DNA of 51,938 nucleotides from Emticicia aquatilis (GCF_014644295.1 NZ_BMKK01000021.1:1-51938); one strand, 5' to 3'; counted from the first letter of the stretch, positions 14,504 to 23,847 are shown. Numbers and translations are program-made. The notes: generated by a model not told the origin, from the sequence alone.

Positions 14504-17500
14504 CTACTTAATTACATTAATCTTCACTTCTCCAATCATTCCCGAAGGTAATAATGGTGAATTAGCACGATAGAATGGCATGGTTGTAAACGTAGTTTTT
14601 ACTTTTACGTCTGGTTGAGCATCTCCAATTAGGCGGTTTACCCAAGTATTTGTTACTTTTACTTGAATAGTGTTAGCTCCTGCTTTGATAGCTTCCGAAA
14701 TATCAAGCCTGAAAGGCTTTTTCCAAGCAGTACCAACGTTTTTGCCATTGATGATTACCTCCGCAATATTCTTTACATCGCCCAAGTCAAGCACATATTT
14801 GGCTGTTTTATTAAGTGCATCTACTTTGAAAGTATTAGTATAAGTAGCTGTACCTGAGAAGTATTTTACATCGTTATCAGAATTATCGGACCATGACGAT
14901 AGCCTATCAAACGATACATTTTTATCGTTAAATCTCACTGTCCAAGGGGTAGAAATGGTAGTCAAAGCTGTTTCGGTTTCTGGAGCAATTACTAAACTAT
15001 TAGCCGTTGTTTTCTCTTTGAAAACGACGAAATAAGCATCCCAAGAATCAAATTTCAACGGCACAATCGTTCTGCCATCTTTTATTTGGTAACTTACCTT
15101 CTCGATTTTTCCAGTTTGAGCATTCCACAGTTCTGGTATTTTACCACTTACTCTGAAACTTACTTCGGCATCGGTTGGGTTCTCGCTTCTGTTGTTTAGC
15201 CAATAAATTTCAGTTACTGGTGATTGGTTATTGGTTGATTGGATTTGACGATGACGAAACAAAATTTTGATTTTTGCATTTGAAATCGTTACGTCGGGTT
15301 GTAGAGACAGGGCATGCCCTGTCTCTACGTTGGCGTTAGAAACATTTGATTTCGACCAAATTTCATCAGCCAATTTCTTAAATTCTGCATCGTTATCAGC
15401 CAAACTTGGTGATTTTTCGGGCTTTGCTCCTATCACTTTTATTCCTGCATCTACCAATGTTTTGATTCGCTTCAAAACCGATAGGGTCATCAATTTGGTT
15501 GATTCGTCCAACATCAATACATTATATGAATTACCCGATTTGGCAATTAATTTGCCATTTTGTGGCTGGATAGCATTCAATAATGCCGATGAATTGACAA
15601 AATCAAACTCAAATCCTGCTGGGATATTTGGTAATTTTTCACGACAAACCCACGTAATATTCGTGTTTTCGCCATACAAGTAAAGAATATCGGCCACGTT
15701 TTTGCCTTGTTGAAGCATGTACGAACTTCTACCTAAATAACTCATCCAAGCGGTTGCACCTGCCTCTGCCCAAGTTTCTTGACGAGTAAAATACTGACCA
15801 AATGGCCCGAGCGAAAACCCTGGCTTTTTATCATCAAGTGGTTGATGAACCGAAGTATGAATCACAAAGCGATTGAGTCCAGAAGCAAACTCTAAATCAG
15901 CAGTACGTTTAAGTTTTTCGGGCGTCCACGAAAAAGCATTTTGAATTGCAGTCATTGACTCTGCAGCTACAATGTTTTGTCCGTAAATATTTGCTACCGA
16001 TGCCGCCTCACGAATATCTCCTTCACTGCGAACTTCTTCATCTGCACCACCTGCTAAACTTCCAGGAGTCCACATGGCCGACATCGGAATCTCAGCATTG
16101 CGTTTTACATCCATTCCATCTGCTAAATAAATACGGCCATTTTCGTGCGACTCTGTGTAGCGTTTCATGCCTCTTTTGTGCAATTCTTCGCCAATGACAT
16201 CATAATGATTTTCAGCAATCATTTCACCGATTGTTTTTCTAAAATCCCACAAAAACTTCTCGCTGGCTTCCAAATTATTTATAATTCTGCCCGTAAGCAC
16301 AGGAATCCAAGCTTTAATATCATAACCACGTCGTTTCTGAAATTCGGCAGGAAAATCTTTTGTCCAGTTCATGTGGCCTGCTTCGTAGCTATCCAACACC
16401 ATGTGCGTCAATCCCTTCGCTCCCATCAAGCCGCCTGTGGCATCTTTATACATATCTAAATACGTGTTGATATATCGACGAACAGCGTCTCTATCCAATT
16501 TATCTACTTCCAAACCCGTAGCCTCTGGTGAAGCAGGGTGATTTTGACGACCCGTAAGTGAATAACCCAAACGAACAACCATCCAGTTACCAGCAGGAAC
16601 ATCCCATTCGAGGCTACCATCAACACTCATTTTTCCAGTTAAATCTACCACATCTTGTGTAGGAATAGCTTCCACATTTTCAGCACCACTTAATTTCCCA
16701 TCTTCTTTCCAAGCACTAAAACCCGCTTTGTCTTCTGCTTGGTCGATGCGAGAAGTATTGAAAAGTACAAATTCTGAAATATTTGTTCCAGCGGGCTTTG
16801 GGGTTTCGTTCATGCCCATCATGGCCGCAATCGGGCTAATTGAAGCTGGTAGGGTTTCAAAACAAATTCTCCAATATTTAGCTGTTGTTGCAGGAATTCC
16901 TGTCGTGATAAACGGCAATGTACTGTTTGAAACTTTGGCAATGGTATGGAAAGTTACTCCATCATCGCTCACTTTTAGACTACGATTAGTCGGTCCACCG
17001 TTGAACTCTGCCAATTCGCCCGCTTCGCCCATCCCCAAACCGAACGCTTTAAATGTTTGAGGTGAATCAAACTCATACTGTACCCACATATCTTGCCCCA
17101 CTTCCATCGGTGGCAAAAAGTGGGTTTTGTTGGCATCGTGGTCGAGTAATAGTTTCGTATCGAAATCTCCGCCACTTTTGCTCATTTTTGGATTTAAGTC
17201 AATTAAATGTTTTTCGTTACTCGGAAGTTTGTAAGCAATCACGAAAGCGTCGGCAGCATAATGTGGCCTTTCGCCCACATAGCCACCCATCACTCCGCCT
17301 GCATGGGTTTCAATATCACCAAACTTACCAATCACATCGGGTAGCTTGGGCAATTGAATCGTTTGGTTTTTGCCGCCTGTTACCAAGGCTTCCGACCAAA
17401 CATATTTTTTCATGCCGTCTTCGGGCTTTACCCACGGGCCACCCGTTACACTCCAACCTGGTGAGCCAGCAATGGCCATTTCAAGGCCTTTTTTGTCGGC

Positions 17501-17806
17501 AAATTCGGCGGTAAACTTAAAGGCATCTTTCCAATCGGGTTGCATAAAAACCAATTTCTTTGGTACAACTACTGGCGTGAAAAGGTTAGCATCAAAGTTT
17601 TGAAAGCCTCCGATTCCGACACGACTCATCCATTCTAAATCTTTTTGGATACCTTCTTTCGAGATATTGCCGTTCATCCAGTGCCACCAAACTCGTGGTT
17701 TGGCCGAATTAGGTGGCGTTTGAAAACCTTGTTGAAGACTTTGTCCGTGGGAGAAGCCGCTCAACATTGCACCAAGAGCAATGCCTAAAACTGAGTTTTT
17801 TTTCAT
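14504..17806 (-). CDS. GH106-family alpha-L-rhamnosidase
   Basis: This large secreted glycoside hydrolase (1,100 residues) would remove terminal alpha-L-rhamnose. A signal peptide spans about 1-22 (ending SGFSHGQ). The family opens with PRVWWHWMNGNISKEGIQKDL (about 36-55) and GGFQNFD. Candidate acidic residues lie in VLDSYEAGHMNW and RYTESHENGR. A beta-sandwich carbohydrate-binding-like domain ends the protein (LDLGDVKNIAEVIINGKNVG). The start at 17806 (MKKNSVLG) is chosen over 17857 for its signal peptide. Between the catalytic part and the C-terminal domain (about residues 826-866) the gene contains two repetitive DNA elements in frame. It has its own upstream region of 101 bases with a -7 box and inverted repeat. 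Confidence 0.9.
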   Translation of the reverse strand: MKKNSVLGIALGAMLSGFSHGQSLQQGFQTPPNSAKPRVWWHWMNGNISKEGIQKDLEWMSRVGIGGFQNFDANLFTPVVVPKKLVFMQPDWKDAFKFTAEFADKKGLEMAIAGSPGWSVTGGPWVKPEDGMKKYVWSEALVTGGKNQTIQLPKLPDVIGKFGDIETHAGGVMGGYVGERPHYAADAFVIAYKLPSNEKHLIDLNPKMSKSGGDFDTKLLLDHDANKTHFLPPMEVGQDMWVQYEFDSPQTFKAFGLGMGEAGELAEFNGGPTNRSLKVSDDGVTFHTIAKVSNSTLPFITTGIPATTAKYWRICFETLPASISPIAAMMGMNETPKPAGTNISEFVLFNTSRIDQAEDKAGFSAWKEDGKLSGAENVEAIPTQDVVDLTGKMSVDGSLEWDVPAGNWMVVRLGYSLTGRQNHPASPEATGLEVDKLDRDAVRRYINTYLDMYKDATGGLMGAKGLTHMVLDSYEAGHMNWTKDFPAEFQKRRGYDIKAWIPVLTGRIINNLEASEKFLWDFRKTIGEMIAENHYDVIGEELHKRGMKRYTESHENGRIYLADGMDVKRNAEIPMSAMWTPGSLAGGADEEVRSEGDIREAASVANIYGQNIVAAESMTAIQNAFSWTPEKLKRTADLEFASGLNRFVIHTSVHQPLDDKKPGFSLGPFGQYFTRQETWAEAGATAWMSYLGRSSYMLQQGKNVADILYLYGENTNITWVCREKLPNIPAGFEFDFVNSSALLNAIQPQNGKLIAKSGNSYNVLMLDESTKLMTLSVLKRIKTLVDAGIKVIGAKPEKSPSLADNDAEFKKLADEIWSKSNVSNANVETGHALSLQPDVTISNAKIKILFRHRQIQSTNNQSPVTEIYWLNNRSENPTDAEVSFRVSGKIPELWNAQTGKIEKVSYQIKDGRTIVPLKFDSWDAYFVVFKEKTTANSLVIAPETETALTTISTPWTVRFNDKNVSFDRLSSWSDNSDNDVKYFSGTATYTNTFKVDALNKTAKYVLDLGDVKNIAEVIINGKNVGTAWKKPFRLDISEAIKAGANTIQVKVTNTWVNRLIGDAQPDVKVKTTFTTMPFYRANSPLLPSGMIGEVKINVIK
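15211..15242. repeat. TTGGT-type degenerate repeat inside the GH106 gene
   Basis: The plus strand carries tandem degenerate units of ACTGGT / GATTGG / TTATTGG. In the gene it is read as QSTNNQSPVTE. A near-identical patch occurs in frame in the GH78 gene (19507-19532), and a much longer array lies at 32863-33004. It occupies an interdomain linker. Confidence 0.6.
15301..15328. repeat. 28-bp palindromic repeat, copy 2, inside the GH106 gene
   Basis: Perfect palindrome: GTAGAGACAGGG, CATG, CCCTGTCTCTAC. It is identical to copy 3 at 33765-33792. The GH106 gene reads through it as VETGHALSLQ without breaking frame (about residues 826-835), in a linker before the C-terminal domain. It looks like an inserted intergenic-type element that was tolerated. 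Confidence 0.9.
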
Positions 17807-17833
17807 AGGTTTAAAGGTAGAAAAGTAAATAAA

Positions 17834-17874
17834 CAAAGATATAATAGTACAAATCATTGACCATCATGTACTAT
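17834..17874 (-). promoter_or_regulatory. GH106 promoter with inverted repeat
   Basis: A -7 box (TATCTTTG on the minus strand, 17841-17834) lies 27 bases upstream of the start. Immediately upstream, ATAGTAC (17844-17850) and GTACTAT (17868-17874) form an inverted repeat spaced by 17 bases that covers the -33 region, where no TTG is visible. This fits an activator-dependent promoter, possibly served by the AraC-type protein of the locus. TCATGTACTAT recurs at 22574-22584. Confidence 0.45.
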
Positions 17875-17907
17875 GCTGGCTTTGGAGGGTTTTCAAAAAT
17901 ATTTTTT

Positions 17908-18198
17908 TCAGAGTAGTGAATAATCAATCTCCAAAAAGTCCTCAACGTTTTTCATCCAAAAATTTTGAATAAAAGCCACGTGTTCGGGATGATTTGAATA
18001 GGAGTCATAATGCACTTGATTGTCAAATTCCATCGAAATACCATACTCAAATTTATTTTTGGGGCTAATTTGTCTCAAAACTTCAAATTTTTGAACGTCT
18101 GGAATTAGGGCGAGTTTATCGACTGCATTAAAAAATGCTTGTCTATCGGCTGAATTGATGCCAGATTTTAGTTTTAGAATAACTGAATGTCGTATCAT
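17908..18198 (-). CDS. Dabb (stress-responsive A/B barrel) domain protein
   Basis: A 96-residue protein with a single Dabb domain: MIRHSVILKLKSGI at the start, the central FEYGISMEFDNQVHYDSYSNHPEHVAFI, and a short C-terminus. Family members form dimeric alpha/beta barrels; some are enzymes, most are uncharacterised. The fold is related to that of sugar mutarotases, and the gene sits 19 bases after an SDR and before a rhamnosidase. A role in sugar anomer or lactone handling is conceivable but unproven. Confidence 0.9.
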   Translation of the reverse strand: MIRHSVILKLKSGINSADRQAFFNAVDKLALIPDVQKFEVLRQISPKNKFEYGISMEFDNQVHYDSYSNHPEHVAFIQNFWMKNVEDFLEIDYSLL

Positions 18199-18217
18199 GG
18201 TTTTATTATATTTTTTA

Positions 18218-18985
18218 TTAGTAAGGCGAAACCCCTACCGAAGTCCACCCGCCATCAATGACAAGATTTTGACCCATGATTTGACGAGACAAAGGCGAAA
18301 CCAAAAACAAAGCGGCATTGGCAATGTCTTCGACGGTTGCTGGTCTGCCCGATGGCGTTATTCTCGACCAAGTTTTGATATATTCGGCATCTTCGAGTGT
18401 GCGTTCGGTAAGCGTTGCCCCTGGAACAATTGTGTTGATATTGATGCTGTGCGGTGCTAAATCTACTATTAAGTTTTTTGCCAGTTGGTCGATGGCGGCT
18501 TTGGTCATTCCGTATGCTGCTAAGTTTAGATGTGCCGCATGAGCTGTTACTGATGATGTCAGTAAAATACTACCGCCATTTCCCTGTAAAACCATTTGTT
18601 TGGCGGCAGCTTGTGTCAAGAAAAATGTACCAAAAAGGTTGACTTGCAGCAGTTTTTGCATTGATTCTGGTTGATAAGCCAAGAAATCACCGAAGGTGGT
18701 AATACCTGCATTTGCAATCAAAATATCCAATTTGCCAAAAGTTTCTACTGCAAATTTTACAATTCTTTCGATGGTTTCAATTGTTGAAATATCTCCACCG
18801 AATGCTTTACAGACACCTCTCTGTTCGCTTATTTTTTCACTTGCCGATTGGGCTAAATTTTCATCAATATCATTTAAAACTACCTTTGCTCCTTGCTGAA
18901 CTAATTGACGAGCCACTTCAAAACCGATACCTACACCCGCCCCCGTAACGATGGCTACTTGATTACTAAAAAGTTTGTTTTGCAT
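18218..18985 (-). CDS. SDR-family dehydrogenase, possibly a sugar 1-dehydrogenase
   Basis: This 255-residue classical SDR has TGAGVGIG (14-21), NAG (92-94), Ser145, and Tyr158/Lys162 in YGMTK. Asp39 in LNDID favours NAD(H). It belongs with glucose/fucose/rhamnose 1-dehydrogenase-like SDRs by overall look. In a locus with two alpha-L-rhamnosidases, oxidation of released L-rhamnose to the lactone is an attractive assignment (inference). It lies 69 bases downstream of the GH78 gene and 19 bases upstream of the Dabb gene. Confidence 0.9.
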   Translation of the reverse strand: MQNKLFSNQVAIVTGAGVGIGFEVARQLVQQGAKVVLNDIDENLAQSASEKISEQRGVCKAFGGDISTIETIERIVKFAVETFGKLDILIANAGITTFGDFLAYQPESMQKLLQVNLFGTFFLTQAAAKQMVLQGNGGSILLTSSVTAHAAHLNLAAYGMTKAAIDQLAKNLIVDLAPHSININTIVPGATLTERTLEDAEYIKTWSRITPSGRPATVEDIANAALFLVSPLSRQIMGQNLVIDGGWTSVGVSPY

Positions 18986-19054
18986 TGTTAATTTTCGCTA
19001 TTAAGTCTTTCAAATAAAATCATGTAAATGTATTGAAAAACTTAATTGATTCTG

Positions 19055-21448
19055 CTATTGAATAAACTGATTTACTCCTTCTTTCAAAGCAACCGTTTTA
19101 CCCTTCCAAACAAGCTTACCTGTAACTGTTTTTGGCAATTCAATCTGAATTTTCCATTTATCGTTTTCTAATTGGTAACTTACTGAAACTTCTCCTTTGG
19201 GATGTGGTATTTTGCCTTGAATATTGCTCATTTCGCCCAAATGTGGCTCGATTTTTACTTTTGAAAAAGCCAATCCATCGCTATCAATGCCAAGTAAAGT
19301 TCTATAAAACTCAATATTTGGACTCGAACCCCAAGCATGGCAATCTGAACGAGATTTATCAATATCTGAGATTTCGGCCCAAGTTGTAAGTCCTTGCTGA
19401 ATGTTTTCTCGCCATTTGTCGAGCCATTTCAAATAATCATTACCTTTTCCTGCTTTTATTAGGGCTTGATGCAAATAGTATTTAAAATAAATAGACGCAG
19501 GAGCTAACTGGTTATTGGTTATTAGTGATTGGGAAATTTGTTTTTCTTCATCTGCTGTTGCAATTCCTGTCAGAATCGCCAACGAATTTGCGTGCTGCGA
19601 AAACACATCTTTCTCTTCTCGGTCGGCAAATAATTGTTTCGTATTGTCCCAATATTTTGTTCTAATTGTCTTTTTCAAAGTAGCAATTTCCGTTGCATAT
19701 TGTGTAGCAAAAGCAGGATTTCCCAATTTTGTTTCCAAATCTGCCGCTACTTGATACGCCCAAAGTAAGGTCAAATCAAGAACTGCCGATGTGCCATTGG
19801 CACTCATTGGAGCAACGCCCGCTTGCCAATCTTTGGCATTATCGACCCAGTCAGTAAACATCCATTGTGGTACATTTTTTAACGAGCCATCGGCTTGTTG
19901 ATAGCTTTTGAAGAAATCCAAAATCTGCCGTACACCACCAATTTTACTTTTGACAAAATTCATATCACTGCCGTAGCGTGCGTAATCTTGCAACATCCCG
20001 ATATACCAAAGCGAAAAAGTAGGAATAAATTGTGGTGTATAAGATGGATGACGACTCAAGGTAACGCCTTCTGGCTGACGAGAAAAATCCATCAGATTAA
20101 TAGCATTTTTTACCAGTCGGTCGTCGCCACTGTTGAAAAGCGAAACTAAGGCTTGAATTCGACCATCGCCGATGTATTGGAGTTGCTCATAATATGGGCA
20201 ATCCATGTAGGTTTCGGTGGCACATAGTCGAGCTGTACGCCAACCAATCTCCAACATTTTACTAATTTCATTATTCGATGAAGTCAAACTGGCATTCATT
20301 TTAAACGGATAGCCCGTAAATGTGCCGTAAATGTCATTTAAGGTCAATGCCTCATTTTGCGTAGTAATTGTCAATTGCAGATAGCGGTAAGTGCGATAAG
20401 TAAGACTTGTAAATTTTTGATTATTGCTACCATCAGATACTAAACTATCGGTTCTTCCTAAAAAAGTCTTGTCTTGTATCTCATTTCTATTACCTTTTGC
20501 TGGAAACTTGGTGTATAATGCCTCTGCATAACTCAGTGTAATCGAGGCATCTTTACCGCCACTAAATTCAAGATTGAGGTAAGCGTTAGTTAAATAGCTT
20601 TGGTCTAATATTATTTTTATCGAAGATTTTGCAGGAAAAACAACATCTTTCTTTTGCTCGGGAAAACCCGAAGGAATGGAGAAATTCTGAGCGACACTGG
20701 CTACTTTTTGTAGGCGTTCATCTTTTATTTCCATTTGCGGAATAATCGACGGGACAAGCATCCAGCCGCTCATAGTGCCATAAGCACCCAACACGTTTTT
20801 CGGAACTCCCGAGCCAATTTGCTTTGCTTTTTGCCAATTTTTATCATCAAAACCTTCACTTTGCCATGATTTTGGGTGCAATACCATATTCCGAATCTCG
20901 CCAGCACCCGCTACATAATAAGTACGAACATTGAATCGTAGCGGGGCATAGCTATTGTCTTTTTCGCAGAGCCACGAAGTATTGGTATTTATAGCTGACT
21001 CGGCTGTGGTTGCACCTTGCAAGATGAAACCCGTTCGGTATGTAATTTGAGCTTCTGGTTTAAAGTCGCCTTCATTCCAAACTTGTGCCGCTATAATATT
21101 TCTTCCTGATTTTAGATAAGATGCAATATCAACTGTTTCAAAGTTCCAGTGAGCAATATCGCCACGAGCTGGCCCCATCGAAACAAGTTTTTCGTTCACA
21201 AAAAGTTTGTAACGATTATCCCCCGAAACATGAATTTTATAATTATTGGGTTTTGAAGCCAACTCTATTGATTTACGAAACATATACACACCATAACCAT
21301 CATTGCTTGCATTTGGCACCGTAATCCATTGTGCATGCCAGCGTTTGTTTATCACATCGGGTTCGCCAGTGGGTGGTCCAAACTGAGCATTGGTCAAAGT
21401 AGTAATCAGAAGAAATAGACATGAAGTAAGAATATTTATTTTTTTCAT
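19055..21448 (-). CDS. GH78-family alpha-L-rhamnosidase
   Basis: A 797-residue secreted glycosidase. After a signal peptide (1-21) comes a beta-sandwich domain (WHAQWIT, FRKSIELASKP), then the (alpha/alpha)6 catalytic barrel. There MDCPYYEQLQYIGDGRIQ carries the likely general acid Glu, and GLTTWAEISD...CHAWGSS the likely base region. A C-terminal beta-domain (VKIEPHLGEMSNIQGKIPHPKG) follows. It would cleave terminal alpha-L-rhamnosyl linkages in glycans or flavonoid/saponin glycosides. It starts 28 bases after the esterase gene. A TTGGT-type repeat is embedded at 19507-19532 and read as QSLITNNQL in the helical barrel. Confidence 0.9.
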   Translation of the reverse strand: MKKINILTSCLFLLITTLTNAQFGPPTGEPDVINKRWHAQWITVPNASNDGYGVYMFRKSIELASKPNNYKIHVSGDNRYKLFVNEKLVSMGPARGDIAHWNFETVDIASYLKSGRNIIAAQVWNEGDFKPEAQITYRTGFILQGATTAESAINTNTSWLCEKDNSYAPLRFNVRTYYVAGAGEIRNMVLHPKSWQSEGFDDKNWQKAKQIGSGVPKNVLGAYGTMSGWMLVPSIIPQMEIKDERLQKVASVAQNFSIPSGFPEQKKDVVFPAKSSIKIILDQSYLTNAYLNLEFSGGKDASITLSYAEALYTKFPAKGNRNEIQDKTFLGRTDSLVSDGSNNQKFTSLTYRTYRYLQLTITTQNEALTLNDIYGTFTGYPFKMNASLTSSNNEISKMLEIGWRTARLCATETYMDCPYYEQLQYIGDGRIQALVSLFNSGDDRLVKNAINLMDFSRQPEGVTLSRHPSYTPQFIPTFSLWYIGMLQDYARYGSDMNFVKSKIGGVRQILDFFKSYQQADGSLKNVPQWMFTDWVDNAKDWQAGVAPMSANGTSAVLDLTLLWAYQVAADLETKLGNPAFATQYATEIATLKKTIRTKYWDNTKQLFADREEKDVFSQHANSLAILTGIATADEEKQISQSLITNNQLAPASIYFKYYLHQALIKAGKGNDYLKWLDKWRENIQQGLTTWAEISDIDKSRSDCHAWGSSPNIEFYRTLLGIDSDGLAFSKVKIEPHLGEMSNIQGKIPHPKGEVSVSYQLENDKWKIQIELPKTVTGKLVWKGKTVALKEGVNQFIQ
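19507..19532. repeat. TTGGT-type degenerate repeat inside the GH78 gene
   Basis: The plus strand shows ACTGGTTATTGG followed by TTATTAGTGATTGG, matching the patch in the GH106 gene (15211-15242) and the intergenic array near 33 kb. It is read in frame on the minus strand as QSLITNNQL. Confidence 0.55.
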
Positions 21449-21476
21449 TTTATAAAGGGTTAAAAATTCAAAACAA

Positions 21477-22394
21477 TCATTTCAATTCTACTTTCAAAAA
21501 CTCAATCACTTTTGTTTTTATCTCATCTACATCATACATTTTACCAAAATGTGGAGCATCTTTTACAATCATTAGCTCGTTTTTAACACCATAATATTTC
21601 AGCCACGCACTAAATAGTTTCGATTGTTTGTTCGATACAATATTGTCTTTTTCACCATGAAAAATCAAAAAAGGTGGGTCGTTTTTATCAATATAAGTAA
21701 TCGGACTTGCGGCTTTTGCCAAATCGGGGCGTTCCAATGGTTTTGCTCCAATCAAAATTCCTTCGGGCGATTTTTCATCTTCATTTCCCGGCAAAAGCGT
21801 TAAATCGGTCGGACCATAAAAATCGACTACGGCTTTGTATTTGAATGGCCGATAAGAAGCTGGAAAATATAAATTATCTACGTTATTATTTTGTGAAGTA
21901 CCCATCAGCGAAGCCAAATGTCCACCTGCCGAGAAACCCATCAAAGCAATTCGGCTTTTATCGAGACTATATTTATCGGCATTATCATACAAAAACGAAA
22001 CTGCTTTGTTGCAATCTTGCAAAATGGCAGGAAAAACAGCATTTTGGGCAAAACGATAATCAATCGAGGCTATGGCAAAACCACTTTCAAGCAGGGCATT
22101 GACGGTATTTGTCATGTAACCCATATCGGCATATTTATCATTGCCTATCCACCCACCTCCGTGAATAAATACTACCAGCGGAACGCCGCCCGATGGAATT
22201 TTCCCTTTGGCATTGGCAGGTAAGTAAATATCTAAAAGATGCTTTTTCAGCGTGTCATTATTGTAAGGAATATTCCCATGAATAACAGTACCTTGTGGCA
22301 TTCGACCATGAATTTGGCTCGGCGAAGGTGGTTGGGCAAACGCTAACGTAGCAATTAAAAGCAAGGCGAAAATAAGACGAAATGGGTCCATCAA
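21477..22394 (-). CDS. Secreted alpha/beta-hydrolase esterase (BD-FAE-like)
   Basis: This 305-residue secreted carboxylesterase has a signal peptide of about 20 residues ending TLAFAQ, the oxyanion motif HGGGW (78-82), the nucleophile motif GFSAGG (Ser155), Asp250 in HGEKDNIV and His282 in DAPHFG. The order and spacing fit hormone-sensitive-lipase-like carbohydrate esterases. It probably removes acetyl, feruloyl or similar groups that shield the rhamnosylated substrate, ahead of the GH78 enzyme encoded 28 bases downstream. Confidence 0.9.
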   Translation of the reverse strand: MMDPFRLIFALLLIATLAFAQPPSPSQIHGRMPQGTVIHGNIPYNNDTLKKHLLDIYLPANAKGKIPSGGVPLVVFIHGGGWIGNDKYADMGYMTNTVNALLESGFAIASIDYRFAQNAVFPAILQDCNKAVSFLYDNADKYSLDKSRIALMGFSAGGHLASLMGTSQNNNVDNLYFPASYRPFKYKAVVDFYGPTDLTLLPGNEDEKSPEGILIGAKPLERPDLAKAASPITYIDKNDPPFLIFHGEKDNIVSNKQSKLFSAWLKYYGVKNELMIVKDAPHFGKMYDVDEIKTKVIEFLKVELK

Positions 22395-22432
22395 TTTACA
22401 TATTTACGGGGTATAATTTTGGCAAATAGTTT

Positions 22433-22465
22433 AAATAAAAAGGCAGAAATATCTACCTTTTATTT
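22433..22465 (-). terminator. Likely terminator of the MFS transporter gene
   Basis: Arms AAATAAAAAGG and CCTTTTATTT form a hairpin in the 223-base gap between the MFS gene (stop 22618) and the esterase gene. AT-rich stem with a T-rich tail on the minus strand. Confidence 0.5.
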
Positions 22466-22617
22466 GAATAACCTATGATGAAATTTTGACTTAAAAAAAG
22501 GCTATAAAGTTTCAATTAAAATCAGATAAATATCATTTTCAAACAAAATAATACAATTTCTACCTATCAACACTCATGTACTATCATGTTTATGCGGCTA
22601 AATCTCATAAAAAATGA

Positions 22618-23847
22618 TTATTTTTTTAGCGTTTCGGTCAGTTTCATTACGAAAAACAGACCAAAAATTGCCAATGTAGCAGCAACCCAAAGAAATGCAG
22701 AAGGGTCGATTTTATCAGAGAGTACGCCCGCAATAGCTGGTACAATTACTCCACCTACGATTTCGCCAACGGCCGTTATCAAGCCAATTGCTTTTGCTTT
22801 CAAATGCACAGGTACAGCTTCCGAGGGAATCACGGCTGCTACAAGCGGAATTGCTCCCATCAAAAAATATGTTAAAAACATGGCTGGTAAATGCAGAGCT
22901 GTACCAAATAAAAAGTAAACAGCAAACGGATATAACGCTCCTATAATTAAGAAGAGAAATACTACTTTTTTGCGGCCGAATTTATCAGACAAAGCCGTTA
23001 CAATTATCGAAGAAACAAGGCCAGCAACTCCGAGCAAACCCATCGTTTTACCCATTTCGTCGGGCGTCATACCTTGGTTTTGTACAAAATAATTGGAAAT
23101 AAATGGCAAGGTTGAAAACCACCAACCAAATACACAGCAAGCTGCTCCAATGCCGTATTTAATATTGTTGTATTGTAATAATTCTGAAATATTTAAAGCT
23201 GATTTTTCTTGCGTTTGGGCAACACTTTCAACGGTTGATTTTTTGAGAAATTTCCAAGCCAACAAACCCAACAGTAAACCCGGAGCACCTGCTACAAAAA
23301 AGGCATTTCGCCAGCCCATGTCTTCGGCAATTTTCACCAATAGCACGGGTGCTAAAATAGAACCAAAAAGTGCAGAACCTACGCCTTGCAGAATACCAGC
23401 ATTCAGGCCCAAACGGTTGGGAGAAGATTCACGCTCAACAAAGTTTTGTGCCAATGGAATAACAGGACCTTCGGCAAAACCCATGACCAAACGAGCAAGC
23501 AACAAAGTAATGAATGAAGTAGCTAAACCTGAACCAAACGAACAAATTGAAAACACAAAAACGGCTACTATGAAAACGATTTTCTTTTTATTCTTACTCT
23601 CTGCCCAAGCAGTTGAGAAAAAGCTCGAAAACGCCCAAGCTAATGATAAAGCCCCAGCTAAAAGTCCGATTTGGGTATTATTTAGATTGAGGTCTTTGGC
23701 TACATAAGGCATTAGGAAATTGAGTGCCAGTCGGTCGAAAAACAAACAACCGAAAGTTAGTGCCATAAGTAGCACAATGCCGTTTTCGTAAGAAAGCACC
23801 TTGCCCTCCGATGGAGGCGTTAAGTTACTTTTTTCTTGATTTTTCAT
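22618..23847 (-). CDS. MFS transporter (ACS-like; sugar/sugar-acid)
   Basis: A 409-residue, 12-helix inner-membrane MFS permease. Visible are FDRLALNFLMPYVAKDLNLNNTQIGLLAGALSLAW-type helix 1-2 features (about 38-72), the RLVMGFAEGPVIP motif in helix 4, and DKFGRKKVVF in the central loop. These are typical of the anion:cation symporter branch that carries hexuronates and related compounds. Its place between the TonB receptor and the rhamnosidases suggests uptake of rhamnose or an oligosaccharide breakdown product from the periplasm. Confidence 0.92.
   Translation of the reverse strand: MKNQEKSNLTPPSEGKVLSYENGIVLLMALTFGCLFFDRLALNFLMPYVAKDLNLNNTQIGLLAGALSLAWAFSSFFSTAWAESKNKKKIVFIVAVFVFSICSFGSGLATSFITLLLARLVMGFAEGPVIPLAQNFVERESSPNRLGLNAGILQGVGSALFGSILAPVLLVKIAEDMGWRNAFFVAGAPGLLLGLLAWKFLKKSTVESVAQTQEKSALNISELLQYNNIKYGIGAACCVFGWWFSTLPFISNYFVQNQGMTPDEMGKTMGLLGVAGLVSSIIVTALSDKFGRKKVVFLFLIIGALYPFAVYFLFGTALHLPAMFLTYFLMGAIPLVAAVIPSEAVPVHLKAKAIGLITAVGEIVGGVIVPAIAGVLSDKIDPSAFLWVAATLAIFGLFFVMKLTETLKK

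Noticed and set aside
22574-22584. TCATGTACTAT as a second confirmed AraC-type site
   Set aside because: An 11-base match is expected by chance in AT-rich DNA and no inverted partner is present; mentioned only as weak support.
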